From JANPLG01 sp964609085 (GTDB taxonomy: Bacteria > Armatimonadota > SYMT01), in NCBI GenBank assembly GCA_964609085.1, contig CAZSRZ010000138.1:1-12850 (forward strand): a stretch of DNA of 12,850 bases, read 5' to 3'. The notes beneath the pieces were generated by a model, which saw only the letters and a program-made list of their open reading frames with translations, did no database searches and was not told the origin of the DNA. Made by a program: the position numbers and the translations under genes. Shown piece by piece: positions 1 to 6,879 of the stretch. The stretch's first letter is position 1, and each line of letters starts with the position of its first letter.

Positions 1-1
1 C

Positions 2-787
2 ATTGGGATCGCTCGCCTGGAGCTGATGGAGCTTTGTGGGACCAGCCGGCTGGTGGAGCGCTTCAATGCCAGACCCACCGGGCGCGCCGGCGGTTACCGG
101 GGTTTCGTCCACATCTACCGCAACGTACCCGAGGGCGACGACACCCTGGGGCTGCTCACCGACGCGTGGCTGTTGACGAGACCCTTCGCGGAAGCTGTGC
201 GAGAGCGGCGAACCATCGCGACGGAGCGCACCACCCGCGAGGTGCTAGATCGGAGCCGCCCGGACCGGATCGTCCGCATCCTTTCCCTGGGATGCGGGCC
301 TGCGCGTTCGCTGGCCGACATTCTCGAGGAACCGGGGATGGCGGAGAAGATTTCCGTTACCTGCGTCGACAACGACGCCGAGGCGCTCGTGCACGCCAAC
401 ACGACGCTCAAGGGACGGGCCCCGCGGCTGGACATCACCTATCGTCAGTGCTCGCCCTCCGAACTCACGCCCGAGACCGCCGGCTATGGCGGCTACGACA
501 TCGTGGCCAGCGTCTACACGGCGGACGGGGCGGACACCGCGGCCATCGGACGTATACTCTTCACTGCCCACCGCTGGATGCACGCCCACGGGGTGCTCAG
601 CCTGGTCGTCTTCGGGGACACGGTGCCGGACTGGCTGTTGATGGAGGTCCTGCTGGATTGGCGTCCTCTCCGGTACACTCAGCGTGAGCTTCAGGATATC
701 GTGTCCCGGAGTCCGTTCAAGCAATCCAGCACTGAAGTCGGACCCACCCCCAGTGGCTTGAACATCTTCATCCGGGCAGTGAAGTGA
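2..787 (+). CDS. Class I SAM-dependent methyltransferase, PhcB-like (5' partial)
   Basis: The frame is open to the left edge (upstream codons read IGIARLEL before Met at 26), so the true start probably lies outside the window. The Rossmann motif I is seen as ILSLGCGPA (278-304), followed by the acidic CVDNDAEA segment expected to bind the ribose of S-adenosylmethionine. Ahead of it, RPTGRAGGYRG, IYRNVPEGDD and AVRERR match the pattern I know from the family of PhcB, the putative methyltransferase for 3-hydroxypalmitic acid methyl ester; some members of that family carry an N-terminal regulatory domain. The methyltransferase fold is clear. The PhcB-like assignment is inference from recalled motifs, and the substrate is unknown. 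It lies 46 bases before the next gene, which suggests co-transcription. No membrane segment or signal peptide is visible. Confidence 0.75.
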   Translation: MGIARLELMELCGTSRLVERFNARPTGRAGGYRGFVHIYRNVPEGDDTLGLLTDAWLLTRPFAEAVRERRTIATERTTREVLDRSRPDRIVRILSLGCGPARSLADILEEPGMAEKISVTCVDNDAEALVHANTTLKGRAPRLDITYRQCSPSELTPETAGYGGYDIVASVYTADGADTAAIGRILFTAHRWMHAHGVLSLVVFGDTVPDWLLMEVLLDWRPLRYTQRELQDIVSRSPFKQSSTEVGPTPSGLNIFIRAVK

Positions 788-823
788 CCTTCAGCGCTCG
801 GGCATCAGGTCGACGCAGATCGA

Positions 824-829
824 GAGGGG
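824..829 (+). promoter_or_regulatory. Ribosome binding site for the proline-rich membrane protein
   Basis: GAGGGG lies 4 bases before ATG 834. A GTG at 831 is directly in front of that ATG in the same frame, but it would leave only one base between it and the purine run. ATG 834 is therefore the better start. Confidence 0.5.
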
Positions 830-833
830 AGTG

Positions 834-1538
834 ATGCAGCAGCCTCTGCCAGGTGGCCAGTCACCCCGTCCGCGCGCTCCCGGACAACGCGTGCCGGGCC
901 CTCCACCCGTGGGATATCGACCGGCGACGCCGGCAGCGCCCGCTCCCGTGACCCCTGCCGACCCCGGCCAAGCCGCAGCGGTCGCGGCTACTCTGGCCGC
1001 GCTGGCCGCCGTGCGTCCCCGGTCTCGACCCCTGGTTCGGTTCGCCGGCTCAACCTGCATCACCACAGCCTGGATCACGTTGATCCTGTCGATCGTCAGC
1101 GCGGTCGGAACGTTCGCAATCCCCGTCACACTGGGGCCGATGGTCGCTGCTGCGTCCCGCGCATCCCAGCCGTCCACGCTGGGCGCAGGCGGGAGCCCGG
1201 ACGGCGTGCCCGACACCAGCTTGCTCCCGGGGCCTGGTGGGCTGCCGAGCCCCAGCGCGCTGCTGCGCGGGGACAGTGATTCCGGTGGCTTCAGTCTGCC
1301 GATGCCGTCTCCAGTCGGCGGTTTCAGGCCCTCCGCCATGATCGCGAGCCTTGGTCCGTTACTCACCCCGGTATGCGTGGGGACCGGCGTGCTCACACTT
1401 GTGAGTGGGGTAGTCTTCTTCTTCATCCTGCTCGGGCTGGGGCAGGCTTGTCATGCTGTGACCGACACGGACAAGCGACTCGCGGAAGTGCAGGCTACCC
1501 TCTTGTCAATCAGTGCCAGGTTGCCGGCCGGCCGTTAG
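834..1538 (+). CDS. Proline-rich protein with two transmembrane segments, function unknown
   Basis: I do not recognise this 234-residue protein. Residues 1-45 are rich in Pro, Gly and Ala, and 46-61 are an Ala/Val-rich stretch followed by the basic RPRSRPLVR. A hydrophobic segment (about 74-98) and a second one (about 173-203, ending VVFFFILLGLG) are probable membrane helices. They are joined by a roughly 75-residue Gly/Ser/Pro-rich loop. The C-terminal 30 residues (DTDKRLAEVQATLLS) look like a short amphipathic helix. The positive patch before the first helix suggests a cytoplasmic N-terminus, an external loop and a cytoplasmic tail. Its stop is 9 bases before the ABC ATPase start, so the two are probably translated from one message. 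Whether it acts with that ATPase is unknown. The low-complexity composition limits any homology argument. Confidence 0.6.
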   Translation: MQQPLPGGQSPRPRAPGQRVPGPPPVGYRPATPAAPAPVTPADPGQAAAVAATLAALAAVRPRSRPLVRFAGSTCITTAWITLILSIVSAVGTFAIPVTLGPMVAAASRASQPSTLGAGGSPDGVPDTSLLPGPGGLPSPSALLRGDSDSGGFSLPMPSPVGGFRPSAMIASLGPLLTPVCVGTGVLTLVSGVVFFFILLGLGQACHAVTDTDKRLAEVQATLLSISARLPAGR

Positions 1539-1547
1539 CGACCTTCC

Positions 1548-2531
1548 ATGCCGATCCTTGCCGTCCGCAATCTCTCAGTCCATTTCCCTGTGGGGACGCA
1601 GTTGCTCCCTGCTGTGTCCGGGGTGAGCTTTGAGTTGGAGGAGGGCGAGGTGCTGGGCGTAGTGGGGGAGTCCGGCAGCGGCAAGTCGGTCACCGCGCTG
1701 TCGATCATCCGGCTGATCGCCTCACCGCCGGCACGCATCGAGGGCGAGATCCGCTTCCGCGATCGATCGCTGCTGGAGTTACCCGAGTCGGAGATGCGCC
1801 GGATCCGTGGCGGCAAGATAGCGATGATCTTCCAGGACCCGCTGAGCGCCCTAAACCCCGTGCTCAACATCGGGTTCCAGGTCGCGGAGGCGATCCAGAT
1901 CCACCAGCGCCTGCCGCGGAAGGCGGCATGGCGACACGCGGTCGAGATGTTGGAACGCGTCGGATTACCGGAGCCATCTCGCCGCGCACACAGTTATCCG
2001 CACGAGATCAGCGGTGGCCAGCGTCAGCGGGTGATGATCGCCATGGCTTTCGCCTGCCAGCCGGAGATCGTGATCGCCGACGAGCCGACAACAGCGCTCG
2101 ATGTTACCGTCCAGCGGCAGGTCCTGGATCTGATGTTGGAGCTACGCCGAGAGCGAGGCACCGCCGTCATCCTCATCACGCACGATCTCGGGGTGGTCGC
2201 GGAAACGGCGGACCGACTGTTGGTGATGTACGGCGGACAGGTGGTCGAGTCCGGCGAGGTTGCAGAGGTGTTCCGCTCCCCGGAACACCCCTACACCCGC
2301 GCTCTTCTGGCAAGCGTCCCAAGGCTGGATGGCCAGCGGTTGCGCCGAATGATCGCGATCCCGGGTCAGCCCCCCGATCTCCTCCACATGCCAGCGGGAT
2401 GCCGGTTCCGCGAGCGATGCGCGGAAGCATTCGACCGGTGCGTAGAGATGCCGGACCTGCGGCCCCAGTCGACTGGGCGTGAAAGCCGATGCTGGCTATC
2501 GCAGACCCCCGAGGCGGAAGCCGTCGCTTGA
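1548..2531 (+). CDS. Oligopeptide/dipeptide ABC transporter ATP-binding protein (OppD/DppD family)
   Basis: This is a complete 327-residue ATPase of peptide/nickel-type ABC importers, which hydrolyses ATP at the cytoplasmic face to drive the permease pair. Visible motifs are Walker A GESGSGKS (40-47), the Q-loop glutamine 96 in FQDPLSALNP, signature ISGGQRQR (154-161), Walker B IVIADEP (174-180), D-loop ALDV (183-186) and H-loop His212. The family-typical C-terminal region follows HPYTRALL (247-254) and contains IPGQPPDLLHMP plus four cysteines (285, 291, 298, 315) in the pattern reported to bind an iron-sulfur cluster in some members. Its length is normal. No permease, binding protein or second ATPase (OppF) follows. 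It sits instead behind a small membrane protein and ahead of a synthetase operon. I see no clear Shine-Dalgarno sequence. Substrate and partners are unknown. Confidence 0.92.
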   Translation: MPILAVRNLSVHFPVGTQLLPAVSGVSFELEEGEVLGVVGESGSGKSVTALSIIRLIASPPARIEGEIRFRDRSLLELPESEMRRIRGGKIAMIFQDPLSALNPVLNIGFQVAEAIQIHQRLPRKAAWRHAVEMLERVGLPEPSRRAHSYPHEISGGQRQRVMIAMAFACQPEIVIADEPTTALDVTVQRQVLDLMLELRRERGTAVILITHDLGVVAETADRLLVMYGGQVVESGEVAEVFRSPEHPYTRALLASVPRLDGQRLRRMIAIPGQPPDLLHMPAGCRFRERCAEAFDRCVEMPDLRPQSTGRESRCWLSQTPEAEAVA

Positions 2532-2745
2532 CCTTTTCACAGGGGCCCGTCTCGACCCGGCCGCGGGAGGCTGAGCCGGGACCCACGGATTCTGCTCGCG
2601 AGCAGGCTCGTCCCAGGTCGTCCGAGAGATTGCACCCTGCCGCCTTCCATCGCACTTGAGAGGTGCGCCTGCTGAAGCCCGGCCCGGCTTGCTGCGGGTT
2701 CGAGTAAGAGTTGGGCCCCTGTTGCCCGCATCGGACACTCGCTGT
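2532..2745 (+). promoter_or_regulatory. Leader region of the synthetase operon
   Basis: No convincing gene is present here. The region holds several potential hairpins: CCCG/CGGG (2556-2567, alternatively CCCGGC 2556-2561 with GCCGGG 2575-2580), the palindrome at 2592-2605, GCACC (2632-2636) with GGTGC (2661-2665), AAGCC/GGCTT around 2685-2700, and GGGC (2713-2716) with GCCC (2724-2727). TTGACC at 2528-2533 resembles a -35 box but has no matching -10 box. None of the hairpins is followed by a T-run, so I cannot call an intrinsic terminator. The size and structure suggest that a promoter or leader control element for the synthetase genes lies here; that is inference. Confidence 0.3.
2592..2605. 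repeat. Perfect 14-base palindrome CTGCTCGCGAGCAG
   Basis: The seven bases CTGCTCG are followed directly by their reverse complement CGAGCAG. With no spacer it is a poor RNA hairpin, so a dimeric regulator site is the more natural reading. It lies about 140 bases before the ATG of the loading synthetase. No regulator gene is in the window. Confidence 0.4.
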
Positions 2746-5700
2746 ATGTCTGTCGCCCGACACTCCGCCGCTCGCTCCCCCGAGGCGCTCGTCACCGGAT
2801 CTGACGCCCACCTGGCGGCGGAGCTTCTGACTAGCGAGTTGGCGGCAGACTGCTTTGCGGCACGCAGGACGAGCGCCGACGGAACGGATGACCTGGTGCT
2901 CTACTTCGTCCCCAAGGGCGCGCTTCCGCCCGGATGGCGGGCCGAACTGTCGCAGCACCACTCCGGCGCCCAGTTGATCCCGGTGACGTGCCTGCCGCGT
3001 GACGCGAGTGGTGCCGTCGACCTCTCCGCGCTCGAGCCCATCCCGTGCCTGGATGAATCGCTGGCGGAGCGATGGGAGACCGCGCTCAAGTTCCTCCCGG
3101 GAATCAGGGACGCTGTCGTGGTCCTGCGAGACTCACGAGAGGACGACCCGCCGCTCCACCTGTGGGACTTGCTCCCCGGGACGGCCGCGCCGTCGGCGAG
3201 CGCAGACAGCCAATCGGTGCGGCGAGCGGAGGCAGGTCCGACGACCGCAGCGACGCTCTCGCACAGCGTGGGTAGCCCGCTCGCAGAGCCGGTCCCCCTC
3301 AACCTTGCCGAGGCGCTTGTGGCTGCGGCGGAAGCACGGCCGACCCAAGGGCTGATCCACGTTCAGCCGGACGGCACCGAGGTTCGACAGGGTTATGCTG
3401 ACCTGCTCGAAAGTGCGCAGAGGGTGCTCGGCGGGCTTCGCCGCATGGGGGTCGAGCCGGGAGACCGCGTGATCCTCCAGGTCGAACTCCCCCGGGACTT
3501 CCTCCCCGCCTTCTGGGGATGCGTGCTTGGCGGGTTTATCCCGATCCCGCTGCAGATCGCGCCCACCTACAGCCACATGAACGGGGCTCTGGCGAAACTC
3601 CAGAATGCCTGGCAGATGCTGGGGAATCCGGTCGTGGTCGCGAGTTCACGATTGGCGCCGTTGATTCAGGCGCTACCGTCCGTGATGGAATTCGCCGAAC
3701 TGCCGGTGGTCGATGTGGCCGCGCTGCTCGCCTCGAGCAGGGACACCACGCACCACGTGGCGGCGTCCGACGAGACAACGTTGTTGCTGCTCACCTCCGG
3801 AAGCACGGGCATGCCGAAGGCTGTTGCCCTGACCCACGGCAACATCCTCTCCCGCTGTGCCGCCTGCAAACAGATGAACGGGTTTCACTCCCAGGATGTA
3901 TCCATCAACTGGTTCCCCCTCGATCACGTCGGCGGCATCGTGATGTTCCATCTGCGGGATGTCTACCTCAAGAGCATCCAGCTCAATGCCCCCACCGAGC
4001 TTGTTTTGGAGGACCCGCTGCGCTGGCTGGACTGGATCGAGCGCCATCGAGCGACGATCACCTGGGCGCCCAATTTCGCCTTCGGCCTCATCAATGACCA
4101 GGCCGAGACGCTTCAGACTCGGCGCTACGACCTCTCCTCCATGCGCTTCATCCTAAACGCCGGCGAGGCGATCGTCAGCCGAACGACCCGCCGGTTCATG
4201 CGCCTACTGGAGCCGTTCGGACTTAACCCCGAGTGCATGAAACCGGCCTGGGGCATGTCGGAGACTTCCAGCGCTGTGGCGTATTCGCACGAGTACCGTG
4301 TGGATACCACCTCCGACGACGATCCATTTGTGGAAGTGGGTCCGCCGATCCCGGGCACGGAGTTCCGCATCGTCGATGCGGAGGACCGGCTGGTCCCCGA
4401 GGGGACAATAGGACGGCTGCAGGTCCGCGGTCGAACCGTCCTCCGTGGTTACTTCCGGAACTCGGAGTTGAATGAGCAGGTGTTCACCGGCGACGGCTGG
4501 TTCAAGACCGGCGATCTGGGAGTGCTCCGCGGCGGCTCGTTGACGATTACGGGTCGCGAGAAGGACCTCATCATCATCAATGGGGTGAACTTCTACAGCC
4601 ACGAGCTCGAGTCGGTGGTGGAGGAGGTGGACGGCGTGGAAGTCTCTTTCACCGCCGCGTCAGCCGTACGAGACGCGGGCAGTGAAACGGACCGAGTGGC
4701 GATCTTCTTTGTGCCCACCAGCCCCGATCCGGAGGATCTGGCCGACGTGATGGAGCGCATCCGCGCCCGGCTCGTACAGGACGCGGGCGTCAATCCGGAT
4801 GTCATACTCCCGCTCCCGCGGGAGGAGATCCCCAAGACCGCCATCGGCAAGATCCAGCGTTCGCAACTCCGACAGCGGTTCGAGGCAGGGGAGTTCCGCG
4901 AAGTCCAAAAGGCGATTGACCTGCGCTGCCGCACAGCCCAGACGCTGCCGGACTGGTTCCTCCGTGCAGGCTGGAGACCCGCGATGCCCGCGATCTCCCA
5001 GCGCGGGCTGAGTGGCGAGGTCCTGATTCTGGCGGACGGCCCGATGGCCGGTGCACCCATCGCGGGCCGCGTCGCGGCCGCGTTGGATCGGTATGGCATC
5101 GCGTGCAGTCTGCTGCCCCCAGAGTTGGACAAGCTGACCGATGCCCTCGCCGCGCTGGGCGATGCCGAGTCCCGTGCCGGGGCGGTGCTGGACTGTCGCG
5201 CGGTCGCATCGGGGATCGCTGATGACTGGCGTGACGCGATCGAGGCTTCGGTCCCGATGGCGCGAGCCTGTCTGGCGGGTCTCGGACGGACGGAGTCGGA
5301 CCGACTACCTCTCTTCGTGGCATCCCGGACTGCCTCGGTGGTGATCCCGGGGGATCGACCCGGACTGCACGCCGCCGCGCTCGGCGGGGTGGTGCGCACC
5401 ACAGCACGCGAGAGTCAGCGCGTCCCATGCACCCACATCGACATCGGCGAACAGGAAGAAGCGCTGGCCGCTGAGTGCATCGTGCGAGAGATCCTGGCGA
5501 TGGCCGGTGAACCGGCCGTCGGCTACCGGGACGGGGTGCGCCACGTTCCCGTGCTGCAGCGACTTCCTGTGCTCGCAACCCCCGTCGGTGTTCAGTTGGT
5601 GCGCGAGGGCGGATCCTACGTCCTCGTGGGGGCTCCAAATTCAGTCGGCTTGGAGACGGCGAAGGTTCTACTTCGCGACTACTGCGCACGAGTTGGCTAC

Positions 5701-6855
5701 GTCACATCGGCACCGGCGGAACAGGTTCAGAAAGAACTGTCTGGCATTCGCACCGGGGAGCTGGTGGTTCACACCACGGACCTGGGCTCCCAACAGGCGC
5801 TGCTGGCCGTGGTTGAAGGCATTGAAGCAGCGTGGGGGAACCCCGTGGACGCCGTGGTTCTCTGTGGCGGCGCGCGCTGGGAGCGTGCTGTTGCAGAACA
5901 GACCGTGAGCGAACTGGAAGCGGCCATCGCTGGATTTGCCTCATCCGCCGAAGCAGCCACGACCGCACTGGCCCAGCGCGACACACCCATCGTAGCCTAC
6001 ACACAGGCATCCGCTTTCCTTGGCGATGCGTCCGGGGCGGCCTACCACGCCGCGACCGGGATTCTCGACACACTGATGCAGCGCCGCCGCGAAGCCGGAC
6101 GGCCGGCGACGACCATCGCCTGGAGCCTCTGGGAGGCGGGGCTGTCCGCGGGCCTGTTGGGGTCCGCACGGGCCTCCGGTTACCTCCCCATCTCGGCCCG
6201 TGAGGGAGTCATCAGCCTGGCCGCGATCCTCAATCGCGGGATCACCGAGGCGCTGGTAGGGTTGGACCCCGGGCACCCAGGAATCCGCCGTCATCTCGCC
6301 GCGCCGCCCGCGGCGTGGCAGCGGTTGACGGGATACTGGACCGGGCACGAGCCTCGTTCTGTTCGCGCTGCCTTTGCCCATCTCGCCATTGCAGATCGCT
6401 ATGGGGTGTCAACGCAGTGCGAGCTATTCCACCTGCCGGAGGTGCCCCGTGACGAGGATGGGCGCGCGGATCGAGTCGCGCTCAGCCGCCTGGGGCGACC
6501 GCGGGTCGGCGCGGCCCCTGACGATTCGGCCCCGGAAACCGAAACCGAGCAGCGCCTCGCCGAGATATGGAAAGAGGTATTGGCGGTTCAACGAGTCGGA
6601 CGTCATCACAATTTCTTCCAGCTCGGCGGGCACTCGCTCCTCGCGGCGAAAGTTCTGGCCAGAATCCGTCAGTCGTTCGGCGTGGAACTGGCACTCCGGC
6701 ATCTCTTCGAGGGGCCGACAATTGCGGAACTCGGCGCTGCCGTGGAACAGTCTCAGATCGAGCACGCCGCCCCAGACGAACTCGCGGACCTGCTGGACGA
6801 ATTGGAAGGCCTCAGCGAAGCTGAGGTGCTGGCGCTCCTCGCCGCGGATGGGTGA
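2746..6855 (+). CDS. Loading synthetase: A-subdomain-like N-terminus, acyl-acid ligase, KR-fold domain, carrier protein
   Basis: This 1369-residue initiation protein should adenylate a carboxylic acid and load it onto its own carrier. Residues about 15-150 resemble the C-terminal subdomain of an adenylation domain (LVLYFVP..., ending SGAVDLSAL). An acyl-AMP ligase follows (about 186-730): TSGSTGMPK (350-358), NWFPLDHVGG with His394 matching the LPxxH motif of fatty/aryl-acid ligases rather than amino-acid pockets, GMSET (503-507), TGDL (Asp590), GREKDLIIINGVN (603-615) and PKTAIGKIQ with Lys702. A polyketide-type ketoreductase fold (about 738-1185) begins FLRAGWRP but lacks most catalytic residues. 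The carrier motif LGGHSLL has phosphopantetheine Ser1297, and an acidic helical tail ends the protein. ATG 2746 is preferred over an in-frame TTG at 2656, although neither has a good Shine-Dalgarno. There is no ketosynthase or acyltransferase. The acid substrate is not predictable from motifs I can read. Confidence 0.9.
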   Translation: MSVARHSAARSPEALVTGSDAHLAAELLTSELAADCFAARRTSADGTDDLVLYFVPKGALPPGWRAELSQHHSGAQLIPVTCLPRDASGAVDLSALEPIPCLDESLAERWETALKFLPGIRDAVVVLRDSREDDPPLHLWDLLPGTAAPSASADSQSVRRAEAGPTTAATLSHSVGSPLAEPVPLNLAEALVAAAEARPTQGLIHVQPDGTEVRQGYADLLESAQRVLGGLRRMGVEPGDRVILQVELPRDFLPAFWGCVLGGFIPIPLQIAPTYSHMNGALAKLQNAWQMLGNPVVVASSRLAPLIQALPSVMEFAELPVVDVAALLASSRDTTHHVAASDETTLLLLTSGSTGMPKAVALTHGNILSRCAACKQMNGFHSQDVSINWFPLDHVGGIVMFHLRDVYLKSIQLNAPTELVLEDPLRWLDWIERHRATITWAPNFAFGLINDQAETLQTRRYDLSSMRFILNAGEAIVSRTTRRFMRLLEPFGLNPECMKPAWGMSETSSAVAYSHEYRVDTTSDDDPFVEVGPPIPGTEFRIVDAEDRLVPEGTIGRLQVRGRTVLRGYFRNSELNEQVFTGDGWFKTGDLGVLRGGSLTITGREKDLIIINGVNFYSHELESVVEEVDGVEVSFTAASAVRDAGSETDRVAIFFVPTSPDPEDLADVMERIRARLVQDAGVNPDVILPLPREEIPKTAIGKIQRSQLRQRFEAGEFREVQKAIDLRCRTAQTLPDWFLRAGWRPAMPAISQRGLSGEVLILADGPMAGAPIAGRVAAALDRYGIACSLLPPELDKLTDALAALGDAESRAGAVLDCRAVASGIADDWRDAIEASVPMARACLAGLGRTESDRLPLFVASRTASVVIPGDRPGLHAAALGGVVRTTARESQRVPCTHIDIGEQEEALAAECIVREILAMAGEPAVGYRDGVRHVPVLQRLPVLATPVGVQLVREGGSYVLVGAPNSVGLETAKVLLRDYCARVGYVTSAPAEQVQKELSGIRTGELVVHTTDLGSQQALLAVVEGIEAAWGNPVDAVVLCGGARWERAVAEQTVSELEAAIAGFASSAEAATTALAQRDTPIVAYTQASAFLGDASGAAYHAATGILDTLMQRRREAGRPATTIAWSLWEAGLSAGLLGSARASGYLPISAREGVISLAAILNRGITEALVGLDPGHPGIRRHLAAPPAAWQRLTGYWTGHEPRSVRAAFAHLAIADRYGVSTQCELFHLPEVPRDEDGRADRVALSRLGRPRVGAAPDDSAPETETEQRLAEIWKEVLAVQRVGRHHNFFQLGGHSLLAAKVLARIRQSFGVELALRHLFEGPTIAELGAAVEQSQIEHAAPDELADLLDELEGLSEAEVLALLAADG

Positions 6856-6879
6856 GTTGCGTGGGAACGGGAGTTGCGT
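6854..6879 (+). repeat. Direct repeat GAGTTGCGT spanning the synthetase gene junction
   Basis: GAGTTGCGT occurs at 6854-6862 and again at 6871-6879, a period of 17 bases. The first copy overlaps the TGA stop of the loading synthetase. The second lies between the Shine-Dalgarno and the TTG start of the next gene. Confidence 0.7.
6869..6873 (+). promoter_or_regulatory. Ribosome binding site for the terminating synthetase
   Basis: GGGAG ends 6 bases before TTG 6880 but abuts the other in-frame candidate, TTG 6874. The spacing favours 6880 as the start. Confidence 0.45.

Noticed and set aside
791..1426. Minus-strand open frame opposite the proline-rich membrane protein
   Set aside because: The plus-strand frame has a ribosome site, two clear membrane segments and tight operon spacing. 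The minus frame has only Pro/Gly/Ala-rich sequence.
2556..2580. Intrinsic terminator after the ABC ATPase gene
   Set aside because: GC-rich stems can form, but no T-run follows.
2656..2745. TTG 2656 as the start of the loading synthetase
   Set aside because: The 30 added residues are Arg/Pro/Gly-rich with no domain similarity, and there is no ribosome site. ATG 2746 is closer to the first recognisable domain, although it too lacks a clear ribosome site.
2590..2745. T-box or other known riboswitch in the synthetase leader
   Set aside because: Fragments such as GAGAGA and GAGTAAG looked suggestive, but the conserved T-box TGGNACCGCG sequence and a terminator are absent, and no other riboswitch core was found.
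4593..5402. Minus-strand open frame opposite the ligase/KR boundary
   Set aside because: Ser/Arg/Ala-rich low-complexity translation with no recognisable motif. The plus-strand ligase motifs account for the region.
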